Below the pieces are notes generated by a model. It was not told where the DNA came from. It saw nothing but the letters and a program-made list of their open reading frames with translations, and searched no databases. The position numbers and the translations under genes were made by a program. Shown piece after piece: positions 26,020-34,160 of a DNA stretch of 64,000 nt. Source of the stretch: Oceanobacillus massiliensis str. N'diop. GTDB taxonomy: Bacteria; Bacillota; Bacilli; Bacillales; Amphibacillaceae. Location: the NCBI RefSeq assembly GCF_000285495.1, contig NZ_HE610979.1:141150-205149 (forward strand). The letters are read 5' to 3'. Within the stretch, counting starts at the first letter, position 1. The number at the start of each line of letters is the position of its first letter.

Positions 26020-27288
26020 TCAAATAACTTGTTGTTCAGATTTATTGGTAACTTCTTTTTTCACATCATCATATGGAACACGTACTCCATCTCGAAGTAA
26101 AAACACATTCGAGGAAGTGCCAGTTGATTCTACAAAACGGTTCACAATTACATCTACAAATTTCTCGTCCAACTCAATGCCATAGCAAATTCGTCCAGTC
26201 TGCTCACAAGCCAATAGCGTGGAACCACTACCAAGAAACGGATCAAGTACAATGCAATTGCTCATACATGAATTTTGGATTGGGTAGGCCATTAATGCAA
26301 CAGGCTTCATTGTCGGATGTTCCTTTGAAGATTTCGGTCGATCATATTCCCAAATGGTTGTCTGTTTTCGGTCCGAGTACCATTGATGCTTACCACTTTT
26401 CTTCCAACCAAACAAACAAGGTTCATGCTGCCACTGATAGGGTGAGCGGCCAAGAACTAATGAATTTTTCTTCCAAATACAGCACCCTGAAAGATAGAAC
26501 CCTGCATCAGTGAATGCCTTACGGAAGTTAAACCCTTGTGTATCTGCATGAAACACATAAATGGAAGCATCACTCTCCATGTTCTGCTCCATATTTACGA
26601 ATGCCGCAAACAAAAATTTATAAAAATCAGCATCAGGCATATTGTCGTTCTTAATCTTGCCAGCTGTTTCCTCCACATCCACGTTATATGGTGGATCAGT
26701 CACCACTAGATTCGCTTTTCTGCCATCCATCAAAGCCGTATAAGTTTCTGGAAGAGTCGAATCCCCACAAATAAGTCTGTGTTTACCAAGCAACCAAATG
26801 TCTCCTTGTTTTGACATGGTTGGTTTTTTCAAGGCTTCCTCCACATCAAAATCGTCTTCATCGATGTCTTTGTTATGAACTTTGGAAAACAGCTGTTCAA
26901 TTTCTGGAGCTTCAAAACCTGTAAAATCAGTATTAAAATTGGCCGTCTGCAAATCTACTAAAAGGTCGGCAAGTAACTGTTCGTTCCATGCACCAGTTAT
27001 TTTATTTAGCGCGATGTTCAGTGCTTTAACCTTGTTTTCATCTTTGATTTCAACTACGACACAATGTACTTCTGTATAGCCGAGATCCTTTAAAACCGTT
27101 AATCGTTGGTGACCGCCAATAACTGTCATATCGTAATTCACAATGATAGGTTCTACATAGCCGAACTCTAAAATTGAGTTTTTAATTTTTTCATATTCTT
27201 TGTCACCCACTTTCAATTTCTTACGGGGGTTATAAGCTGCTGGCTTTAGAACATCTACAGATAGAGACTGCCATTTCATCTCGCTCAT
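26020..27288 (-). CDS. ParB-like domain fused to an adenine/N4-cytosine DNA methyltransferase
   Basis: This protein of about 420 residues has an N-terminal ParB/Srx-like domain (about 5-110, with GGHQRL) and a C-terminal beta-class methyltransferase with catalytic TDPPY (about 200) and the SAM motif LDPFLGSGST (about 355). Such fusions are common in Bacillota phages and methylate adenine N6 or cytosine N4. ATG 27288 sits six bases after AGGAGGAAG. The start lies 59 bp inside the preceding gene, an unusually long overlap. Confidence 0.92.
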   Translation of the reverse strand: MSEMKWQSLSVDVLKPAAYNPRKKLKVGDKEYEKIKNSILEFGYVEPIIVNYDMTVIGGHQRLTVLKDLGYTEVHCVVVEIKDENKVKALNIALNKITGAWNEQLLADLLVDLQTANFNTDFTGFEAPEIEQLFSKVHNKDIDEDDFDVEEALKKPTMSKQGDIWLLGKHRLICGDSTLPETYTALMDGRKANLVVTDPPYNVDVEETAGKIKNDNMPDADFYKFLFAAFVNMEQNMESDASIYVFHADTQGFNFRKAFTDAGFYLSGCCIWKKNSLVLGRSPYQWQHEPCLFGWKKSGKHQWYSDRKQTTIWEYDRPKSSKEHPTMKPVALMAYPIQNSCMSNCIVLDPFLGSGSTLLACEQTGRICYGIELDEKFVDVIVNRFVESTGTSSNVFLLRDGVRVPYDDVKKEVTNKSEQQVI

Positions 27289-27763
27289 CATCTTCCTCCT
27301 CACTATTGGCAGGACTTACATAAGGTTCTCTGCCCTCTTCTTCCCGCCAAAATCTGTCGTGAACATAACATTCATGCGAACAATATTTTCGATTCTTATT
27401 TCCATAGACCGTGAACGGTTTATTGCAGTAGATACAAGTCTTTTTATAAAAAGCTGTTTCCTTTTTATTTGTGACCTCTGGGTGTTCTGACCACCATCCA
27501 CGTCTACATTTATCTGAGCAAAACTTCCGTTTTCTTCCTGTTTTCGGTTGCTTGATTTCTTTACCACAACACAGACAAACCTTGCCTTGTTGCATTTGTT
27601 CTCTCATGTTTACAGACAAAGCACTGGCATATCCATCTAGACCGTGACTTTTACAGTAATTACGAACAATATCTCGTGAAAGACCTACAACGGAAGCTAT
27701 CGCACGGTAACCAACACCGCGCATTCGCAATTCTCGTATTTGTTTCGCTTGTGAATCTTTCAT
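27230..27763 (-). CDS. HTH/zinc-finger regulator resembling sigma-70 region 4
   Basis: This 177-residue protein starts with an HTH (about 5-40, RGVGYRAIASVVGLSRDIVRNYC), followed by two Cys-rich fingers of CxxC...CxxxC form (near 60-90 and 105-130). Phage homologues are often annotated as RNA polymerase sigma-70 subunits. It may control late transcription. The C-terminus is acidic. ATG 27763 follows a moderate GAAAGGATG site. Confidence 0.7.
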   Translation of the reverse strand: MKDSQAKQIRELRMRGVGYRAIASVVGLSRDIVRNYCKSHGLDGYASALSVNMREQMQQGKVCLCCGKEIKQPKTGRKRKFCSDKCRRGWWSEHPEVTNKKETAFYKKTCIYCNKPFTVYGNKNRKYCSHECYVHDRFWREEEGREPYVSPANSEEEDDERDEMAVSICRCSKASSL

Positions 27764-27794
27764 TGCTTCACATCCTTTCGCCAAAATGGAAAAG

Positions 27795-27840
27795 AAAAAA
27801 GACTGCAAACCCCTGCATTTGAGCGAGAGTTTTACAATCT
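27795..27840 (-). terminator. Intrinsic terminator between HNH and regulator genes
   Basis: A long imperfect stem with G-U pairs (27800-27813 with 27827-27840) is followed on the minus strand by U6. Confidence 0.7.
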
Positions 27841-27947
27841 TTTCTGCAATTATTCGGCAAAAGTACCGTTAGAAGTGAAAGGTAAACTTCCCATTCAAAC
27901 AGCACTTTCTTTACTTTTTCATTCTAATTTTGAGTTTTTTGGGTATC

Positions 27948-28025
27948 CCCCCTTATTAATTCTGCGGTTTTTCGCACGAAAGGGGGCGCCGGTCTTTAGG
28001 ATTTTGGTCTGTAGAGATACAGACC
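27948..28025. other. Candidate packaging (cos) region with two inverted repeats
   Basis: CCCCCTT (27948-27954) pairs with AAGGGGG (27980-27986) around an inner TGCG/CGCA (27963-27966 with 27973-27976). A second perfect 8-bp repeat GGTCTGTA/TACAGACC lies at 28006-28025. HNH nucleases are usually encoded beside cos in HK97-like phages, and this is the only large structured non-coding stretch next to the HNH gene. The cut position cannot be read from sequence. Confidence 0.4.
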
Positions 28026-28040
28026 GCCCCTACTCAGCCG

Positions 28041-28400
28041 TCAGTATTTGAACTCTTGGTATCTGTCCACGGTCATTGTCTTTCTATCATGGCACGGCTT
28101 GCACAATGGCTGCCAATTGGTTTCATTCCAAAATAATTCTTGGTCACCTCGATGTGGAATGATATGGTCAACAACTTTTGCCTTCTCAAGCTTTCCCTTG
28201 TCAAAGCACTTCTCACATAGAGGGTGTGATTTCAAGAACCTTTTACGTGCTTTTCTCCATCGGCTGTCGTATCCTTTTTCCTTTGTACTTTTCACATCGT
28301 GAATGTGTAGTGGTGCGTGTTCTTCACAGTACGATGCGCCATAAGGAACAAGCTTTGCACATCTTGGATGCTTGCATGGAGTATCTGGTCTTTTAGGCAC
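28041..28400 (-). CDS. HNH endonuclease (packaging-associated)
   Basis: This 119-residue protein has two Cys pairs for zinc (near 9-29 and 62-65, plus CKPCH) and the HNH motif VDHIIPHRGD...N...CKPCHDRKT (about 76-108). In HK97-type phages such a protein assists terminase in cos cleavage. The start is GTG 28400 with AAAGGAGAG upstream. Unlike the usual layout, several accessory genes separate it from terS. Confidence 0.9.
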   Translation of the reverse strand: MPKRPDTPCKHPRCAKLVPYGASYCEEHAPLHIHDVKSTKEKGYDSRWRKARKRFLKSHPLCEKCFDKGKLEKAKVVDHIIPHRGDQELFWNETNWQPLCKPCHDRKTMTVDRYQEFKY

Positions 28401-28460
28401 AATACTCTCTCCTTTCTATGTACGGATGCGTGAAAGGATGAAAGCCGCATCCGACCAAAG

Positions 28461-28488
28461 AAAAAAAAGCCTGAGGGGAAACTCAGAC
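28461..28488 (-). terminator. Intrinsic terminator upstream of the HNH gene
   Basis: A short stem (CTGAG at 28471-28475 with CTCAG at 28482-28486) is followed on the minus strand by U8. With the hairpin at 28601 it closes the early unit before the late genes. The spacer also holds a tandem 11-bp repeat, AGTACACCTTT, at 28541-28562. Confidence 0.6.
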
Positions 28489-28600
28489 TCTATATACTAT
28501 CTTGGCAATTTTAAGTATAGGCTTGTGAAAATGAAAAAGCAGTACACCTTTAGTACACCTTTGGTAAACCATTTGTCGAAATATTCCATGAAAAGGAAAA

Positions 28601-28629
28601 GAACAGCCGACCAATTTAGCCGACTGTTC
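28601..28629 (-). terminator. Hairpin directly after the PemK-type gene
   Basis: GAACAG (28601-28606) pairs with CTGTTC (28624-28629), followed on the minus strand by the U-rich TTTTCCTTTTC. A likely weak terminator. Confidence 0.5.
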
Positions 28630-28632
28630 TTC

Positions 28633-28998
28633 TCAATTAAATTCTTCATAAACACCAATCTGTATTTGTAAAGCCATGGTGATTTTGGCCATGATAACTT
28701 TGCTTGTTACCCTTCCTTTCTTTTTTATTAGTCGTTCCTTATCAATCGCTTCCACTTGTTCTGCAAGAGCAATACTTCTACTATTTAGACCGCTTCCTTT
28801 TGAAACGGGAATATATACATGAGTTGGTAAGTACCGTTTCTTATTTATTTTTGTCGTTAGCGGAACCACCGTTATGACGGATGAGTGGGAATTCGCTTTA
28901 TTGTTGCTGACCACAATAACTGGGCGGATTCCATTTTGTTTGCAAGTATCTATGTTCTGACCGAAATCCACAAGATAAATATCTCCTCTTCTACACAT
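28633..28998 (-). CDS. PemK/MazF-like endoribonuclease
   Basis: This 121-residue protein has the MazF/PemK fold markers: RRGDIYLVDFG at the start, GIRPVIVVSNN near residue 25 and the TTKINK and ALAEQ segments. Members cut single-stranded RNA and are toxins in type II toxin-antitoxin pairs. ATG 28998 follows GAGGTGAAG. No antitoxin-like gene adjoins it. The gene directly upstream is a regulator that is too long and has the wrong domain for MazE. Confidence 0.85.
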   Translation of the reverse strand: MCRRGDIYLVDFGQNIDTCKQNGIRPVIVVSNNKANSHSSVITVVPLTTKINKKRYLPTHVYIPVSKGSGLNSRSIALAEQVEAIDKERLIKKKGRVTSKVIMAKITMALQIQIGVYEEFN

Positions 28999-29008
28999 CG
29001 ACTTCACC

Positions 29009-29500
29009 TCAATTCAAAATGTATTCTTCCATTTCTTTGTCGTGAATGGTGTATAAGATTTCCAATTCACGTATCGCTTTTTTTCTGTACTTCGCAACCA
29101 TTGTTCGACTGACATGATACTTAGCTGCTAGTTCATCCCAAGTCAGTCCTTCTATCACCATGTCCGAAATAAATTCCGGTAATATACCACTTAACGAAAG
29201 AATAGCAGACTCTAAAAATATCAATTCATCTGCTAGAATGGCATGTTTCTTTACCAAATGATCCTGCCACTCGTTGTTAATCCGTTTCATTCTGTCTTTA
29301 TAGCCAAGAGCAATTCGACCGGTCTTGTCCGAAACACCACTTGTTTGCACACGTTCATTATCCGATTGCGCAAAATACATCGACTCAATCACTTCCGTTT
29401 CCGAAATTCCTTGAAAGTGTATGATTTGATTCTCAAGGCAGTTACGTTCCATGACCATCTGTGAGTAATTCTGCATTATTTTTTCAATCCTTTCGCTCAT
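29009..29500 (-). CDS. Phage transcriptional regulator with sigma-like HTH (ArpU/RinA-type slot)
   Basis: This 163-residue protein is mostly coiled coil (20-120), with a C-terminal HTH (LTWDELAAKYHVSRTMVAKYRKK near 115-140) of the sigma-70 region 4 type. It sits at the end of the replication module just before the late genes, where Gram-positive phages encode their late-gene activators. It is a candidate for controlling the late transcript. The start is ATG 29500. Confidence 0.7.
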   Translation of the reverse strand: MSERIEKIMQNYSQMVMERNCLENQIIHFQGISETEVIESMYFAQSDNERVQTSGVSDKTGRIALGYKDRMKRINNEWQDHLVKKHAILADELIFLESAILSLSGILPEFISDMVIEGLTWDELAAKYHVSRTMVAKYRKKAIRELEILYTIHDKEMEEYILN

Positions 29501-29503
29501 GCT

Positions 29504-30844
29504 TTACAACTCCAATCTGGCTTTCACTGCGTCTATCAAGGCTGATTGTCGATAATCTTTAGTTTCTAAGGCTTTCATTACATCTTCATCGTGTGTTCCT
29601 TTGGTAATGATATGCTGAATTACGACCGTATTCTTTTGTCCTTGGCGCCAAAGTCTTGCATTCAATTGCAGATACAATTCTAAAGACCAAGTCAATCCAA
29701 ACCATACTATGGTGGAACCGCCTGCCTGCAAATTTAAGCCGTGTCCCGCTGAAGCTGGATGGATTAAGGCAACTGGGATTTTTCCAGCATTCCAATCATC
29801 GATGTCTTTTGCCGTATCAATCGTTCTGATATCAAAACGTTCACGAATACGGGCAAGATCATGTTTATACCAATAGGCTACTAGAAGGGGTTTGCCATTA
29901 GCCGCTTCAATTAAATCCTCTAGTGCATCCAACTTTCTATCATGGATAGGAAGTGCTTTTTTCTCTTCTCCATACACAGCTCCGTTTGCCATTTGCAAAA
30001 GTTTATTGGAAAGGCCAGCTGCATTGATGGCATCTAGTTCTTCGTCTCCGAGTTTTAAACACATATCTCTTTGAAAACTTTCATAAAGCTTTCTTTCCTT
30101 CTGATCCATGGATACCTCGATACGATTGTTTATTTTCTCTGGCATCTTGAGAAAATCCGCGGCTTTCATAGAAATACAAATGTCTGAAATTAATTCATAG
30201 ATTTTCTCTTCCGCTCCATCACGAGGTTTATAGGAATAGATAATTTCTCGATTACGTTTATCTGGCTTGAAAAATCGGTCACGGTAACCGCCAATAAATC
30301 GACCGAGCCTCTCCCCCACATCCAACAGATACATTTGCGGCCATAAATCTAGCAGAGAATTCGGTGTCGGAGTTCCAGTAAGTCCTATGACTCTCTGAAT
30401 TTTAGGTCGCACTTTCTTTAAAGCCTTAAACCGCTGTGCCTTATTGGACTTAAAGCTGGATAGTTCATCAATCACAACCGTATCAAAATCCCAAGAGTGG
30501 TTCTCAACTAACCATGCTACATTTTCTCTATTAATGATGTAGATAAAGGCTTTTTTAATGAGCGCATCCTCTCGCTGTTTCTGATTACCTAGAACCAATG
30601 AATAGGAAAGTCCTGTAAGATGCTCCCACTTGGATAATTCTTTTGGCCAAGTATCTTCGGCTACTCGTTTTGGTGCAATCACAAGGACTTTTCCAATATC
30701 AAAGTAGTCCAGTGCCAACAACCATAATGCCGTTAAGGTAATGATCGTTTTGCCAAGTCCCATATCTAGCATCAGGCAACAGACAGGATGTGCTAGTATG
30801 AAATCTTTCGCATATTCTTGATAATTATGTGGATTGTATTTCAT
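29504..30844 (-). CDS. SNF2-type DEAD/DEAH-box helicase
   Basis: This 446-residue SF2 helicase has Walker A-like DMGLGKT (about 25), a DELSS box (about 125), GLTGTP (motif III, about 155) and the C-terminal QLNARLWRQGQ (motif VI, about 400). It is found in replication modules of many Bacillota phages and remodels DNA or protein-DNA complexes. ATG 30844 is used. Its start overlaps the end of the VRR-NUC gene by 20 bp. Confidence 0.93.
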   Translation of the reverse strand: MKYNPHNYQEYAKDFILAHPVCCLMLDMGLGKTIITLTALWLLALDYFDIGKVLVIAPKRVAEDTWPKELSKWEHLTGLSYSLVLGNQKQREDALIKKAFIYIINRENVAWLVENHSWDFDTVVIDELSSFKSNKAQRFKALKKVRPKIQRVIGLTGTPTPNSLLDLWPQMYLLDVGERLGRFIGGYRDRFFKPDKRNREIIYSYKPRDGAEEKIYELISDICISMKAADFLKMPEKINNRIEVSMDQKERKLYESFQRDMCLKLGDEELDAINAAGLSNKLLQMANGAVYGEEKKALPIHDRKLDALEDLIEAANGKPLLVAYWYKHDLARIRERFDIRTIDTAKDIDDWNAGKIPVALIHPASAGHGLNLQAGGSTIVWFGLTWSLELYLQLNARLWRQGQKNTVVIQHIITKGTHDEDVMKALETKDYRQSALIDAVKARLEL

Positions 30845-31106
30845 CAAGCACACCTCCAATCATTTCTTTGTTATCAATGCAGTAAACACGAAAGCCTAAT
30901 GCGGTAAGTTGATTGGCTCTTCTTAACTGTAAAGGTCGCATGGTTTTGCCGGGAGCCTTTAGTTCCACAAAAGCTAGTCTTCCACCTTGAAAAAGTACTA
31001 GGCGGTCCGGCACCCCATCAAGACCGGGGGACACGAATTTAACAGCCATCCCTCCACGCTTTTTTACCTCGGTTACAAATTTTCTTTCTATTAAATTTTC
31101 TCGCAA
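30825..31106 (-). CDS. VRR-NUC domain nuclease
   Basis: This 93-residue single-domain nuclease has the PD-(D/E)XK residues in GVPDRL (Asp near 34) and FVELKAPG (Glu and Lys near 48-50). Small VRR-NUC proteins beside SNF2 helicases in phages act on branched DNA. The start appears to be TTG 31106, with a G-rich but weak site upstream. Confidence 0.9.
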   Translation of the reverse strand: MRENLIERKFVTEVKKRGGMAVKFVSPGLDGVPDRLVLFQGGRLAFVELKAPGKTMRPLQLRRANQLTALGFRVYCIDNKEMIGGVLDEIQST

Positions 31107-31128
31107 AAGACCAGCCCCTTTTTCTAAC

Positions 31129-31373
31129 TGTGCCTTGTGTCGTGCCTATGGGTAAAAATCCTATACGCGCGTACACATACATACTTGTGCCTATTTCTAC
31201 TATTATCTATCTATTTCATCTATCATTATGGTTTTTATAGGCACAGTAGGCACACAAGTTGCAAACCTCCTTATTTCACTACCGTTAACGGCTGTGCCTT
31301 CATCTGTGCCTTTGCTTTTATAGGAAACTTAGGCACGGATATTTTTCTGTGCCTATCTTTTATCACTGTGCCT
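31129..31373. repeat. Cluster of ten (T/C)GTGCCT(A) repeats, candidate phage replication origin
   Basis: TGTGCCT or its complement occurs ten times in 245 bp: 31129, 31141, 31186, 31238, 31247, 31293, 31305, 31330, 31348 and 31367 (starts). Those at 31238, 31247 and 31330 are inverted. The flanking bases often extend it to TGTGCCTA. The cluster lies in the only gap between the primase-helicase and nuclease genes, with AT-rich spacers, the layout of an iteron origin. No other function is visible in this gap. Confidence 0.7.
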
Positions 31374-33739
31374 TACTCATCACGAATGAATGTTTTCTGT
31401 GGACCATAAAGGGGGTATCGGGCCTTCCCTGTCTTGTTCGTGGACAATTTCTTCCACCCTCCAATTTTGCTTAAAATCCCCTCAATTTCATAAGAGTCGG
31501 TACGTTTCAGATTTTGGCGCTCCTTGCCGAAACATTCACACCAAATTTCCATCACACACACCTTTTCCTTAAGAACCGTACCTGTTTGAATCCCACCATC
31601 AAACTCGCTACCGCCAAGGAAACTTCTTCTTTGATACAAATCCATCTCATCCCAATTTGTCGGTAAAAGACGTTCAAGATAATCAATAATAATTCCTTCA
31701 CGATCATCGGATTCCATCGCTTGTTGCTGCTGAACATAAGCTTGAGCCGCCACTTCGCCTTTAAGAAATAGATCTTCTCCATCACGGAATTTAACAATTG
31801 CTTCTGCCCACACTTGGTCTACATCCTTTAGATTCCAAGCATGATACTTCCCATTTCCTGTTACACGAACTGGCCAAAAGCGGCGATTTCCTGTAATGTC
31901 ACGCAGAAAGCCATTTTCTGAGTTGGTTGAACCCACAATGATATTCGTTCTTGGATGGCTCTCGACATTTACTCCATAGGATTGTCTGAACTTATCATCT
32001 GTGCGACTAATAAAAGATTTGACCGTTTCCACATCTACCTTTTTCATACCTGCCAGCTCGCCTAGTTCCAATATCCAGTAACCTTGCAATTTCTCTGCTG
32101 CGGTTTTATCCTTCATATCTGATATTGATAGACTATCTGAATACCACTCTTGTCCAAGCAGGGCAAAAAAAGTAGACTTACCAACACCTTGTGGACCATT
32201 CAAAACCAATATTGAGTCAAACTTAATGCCAGGTTCATAGACACGAGCAACCGCAGCACATAAGGTTTTCCGAGTGACAGCCCTGACAAAATCGGTATCA
32301 TCAGCACCAAGATAATCAATAATCAGTGAGTCAATTCTCTCTGTGCCATCCCAGTTCAAGGTATCGAAATACTCTTTAATCGGATGGTATGTTCGTTCCG
32401 CAGAAACGACAGCCAGTAATGCATCCTTGAATTTCGTTGGGGACCAGATGCCATACACTCTTTCAAAGTACACTTTTGCACAGGCTAGGTCTGCATCTCC
32501 CCATCCTGCACGCACTTGTTTCCACGGCAATGGGCCAATCACATCCAACGTACTCTTAAATTCGTTGTAAACGATTGGCTTAAGATTTGGGTCGAAGCGG
32601 ATGATGTTTGCGATGTTTGTCAGTGTATCTTTTACCTTTCCTTGTTTATCTAGTTCTAAAATAGTCTGCCAGTTCTTATCATCAACGCCATCAAATTCCT
32701 CCAAAGCGTGGCTTTCACGATCTTTGGCAAGACGGATTTTGACCTGTTCATCAGAAATTGCAAACTCCTGCATCGCCTTGAAAGATGGTAATTTAGTAGA
32801 ATCCGTATCTTCCTTTGCCTTATCGTCAAGTGAACCAAATTTATGGATTCGAACGATATCAAATGCGTTCATTAGCTTTCCACAAGCGGGGTCTGTGGCA
32901 TGATGGCTGTATGAGAATGTATCCTCATAAATAACAACACCCGCCTGAGAATCAGCAGGAATATAATCATAGCGACCTTGCATTGCACTTTTGCGGTACA
33001 CATCGTTTAGAAATGCATCAATAGCATCCGTCACGGAATAAGTACGGCAAAAGGCTCCCACTGTTCCTGGCTTTGTGAGTGGGTCTGCTTGTTTCTTCAC
33101 AACCCGTTGCACAATGGTTTGCTTTCTTTTGGAAACAGGCCATTCAGCTGTATTACGCCAGTCCTTATATTTAGCAAGTACTGCATCTGGGTCAAGTAGG
33201 TCTCCTTCAATTTCTCTAAAAAGGAATTCTCCATCTGATGAAGTGGATGGCCAATACATTAACCTACTAGGTTCATAAGTTGTATCATCAAAAAGTTCGA
33301 TCCCAATTTCTTCCGCTATCTTTCTTGCGACAGCGGAATATTCATCTGATGACACTTCACGGGTGAGTGGGATAATCAGTCGAAGACGAGGTTTTTCTGC
33401 TGTGTGCTTATGAGTAGAGTAAAAATAACACTTATAGGAATAGAACATTTCAATCTGATCAATGGTGTCGGGAAAGGCATAGTCCATATCCAAGGAAAGA
33501 GCTGAACGAGAAAGCACACAATCCTTTTTCCTTCTGCCATCTTTTAAAGTTCCTAAGACGAATCCACCAACATCCTTGATTTCATCCTGTTTTGCTTTAG
33601 ACATTTTTCTATACTGTTCCACGGTTTCAGAGGTTCTGTGTGTTACGGCAATACGATCTCTAAACTCGTCCAGTTCCAATTCCTGTAGATTCCATCGCTT
33701 ATCCATACGTGAGTTGCCGGTAGATATCTTTATCTTCAT
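31373..33739 (-). CDS. Primase-helicase of the VirE/VapE family
   Basis: This 788-residue protein has an N-terminal AEP-like primase region (LSLDMDYA near 80, then PRLRLIIPL near 120) and a C-terminal P-loop helicase with NGPQGVGKS (about 500), which places it in the virulence-associated E group. It unwinds and primes phage DNA. The downstream repeat cluster is its likely origin. ATG 33739 overlaps the upstream gene stop by 4 bp. Confidence 0.92.
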   Translation of the reverse strand: MKIKISTGNSRMDKRWNLQELELDEFRDRIAVTHRTSETVEQYRKMSKAKQDEIKDVGGFVLGTLKDGRRKKDCVLSRSALSLDMDYAFPDTIDQIEMFYSYKCYFYSTHKHTAEKPRLRLIIPLTREVSSDEYSAVARKIAEEIGIELFDDTTYEPSRLMYWPSTSSDGEFLFREIEGDLLDPDAVLAKYKDWRNTAEWPVSKRKQTIVQRVVKKQADPLTKPGTVGAFCRTYSVTDAIDAFLNDVYRKSAMQGRYDYIPADSQAGVVIYEDTFSYSHHATDPACGKLMNAFDIVRIHKFGSLDDKAKEDTDSTKLPSFKAMQEFAISDEQVKIRLAKDRESHALEEFDGVDDKNWQTILELDKQGKVKDTLTNIANIIRFDPNLKPIVYNEFKSTLDVIGPLPWKQVRAGWGDADLACAKVYFERVYGIWSPTKFKDALLAVVSAERTYHPIKEYFDTLNWDGTERIDSLIIDYLGADDTDFVRAVTRKTLCAAVARVYEPGIKFDSILVLNGPQGVGKSTFFALLGQEWYSDSLSISDMKDKTAAEKLQGYWILELGELAGMKKVDVETVKSFISRTDDKFRQSYGVNVESHPRTNIIVGSTNSENGFLRDITGNRRFWPVRVTGNGKYHAWNLKDVDQVWAEAIVKFRDGEDLFLKGEVAAQAYVQQQQAMESDDREGIIIDYLERLLPTNWDEMDLYQRRSFLGGSEFDGGIQTGTVLKEKVCVMEIWCECFGKERQNLKRTDSYEIEGILSKIGGWKKLSTNKTGKARYPLYGPQKTFIRDE

Positions 33740-34146
33740 TTGTTTACCCTCCCTGCATTGAAGAGTTCAATATTTCTTGCAGTTCTTTGACGAAGTCGCC
33801 TTACTTCTTTAAACCTTGAATTGGACTTTCGATATTCAGCGGATTTCTCAGGATAAGAGATTGCTTTTGCAGCAGCTTCCATCATTTCTATCGCATATTC
33901 ATTTTCTAATGCTTGAAGGAAATGAATGAGTCTTCGCTTATCTTCTTTCGATGAATATTTGTGTATTAGTGAGAATATCTTTCTCGCTTTATCTAAGGTG
34001 CAAGGGAAAAAATTTGTGAGATTCAATTCCATATACCCTGTTGGATATAAAATCTTAAATTTTCTTGCATCAGCATCTGCCTTTCGAATCCCTTCATATG
34101 CGGTAGGGTCATAATAACCCTCCGCATTGTATTTACTGATCTCCAA
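33736..34146 (-). CDS. Hypothetical replication-module protein
   Basis: This 136-residue protein has an N-terminal NAEGYYDPTAYEGIRKAD segment and a helical, basic C-terminus (KEVRRLRQRTARNIE). I do not recognise the family. It starts at TTG 34146 with AAGGAGGTG upstream and overlaps the primase gene by 4 bp, so it is likely a phage-replication accessory factor. Confidence 0.65.
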   Translation of the reverse strand: MEISKYNAEGYYDPTAYEGIRKADADARKFKILYPTGYMELNLTNFFPCTLDKARKIFSLIHKYSSKEDKRRLIHFLQALENEYAIEMMEAAAKAISYPEKSAEYRKSNSRFKEVRRLRQRTARNIELFNAGRVNK

Positions 34147-34160
34147 CGAAAAGCACCTCC

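Noticed and set aside
28541-28562. Tandem AGTACACCTTT repeat as a CRISPR or iteron
   Set aside because: Only two copies and no spacers. Kept only as a note within the terminator entry.
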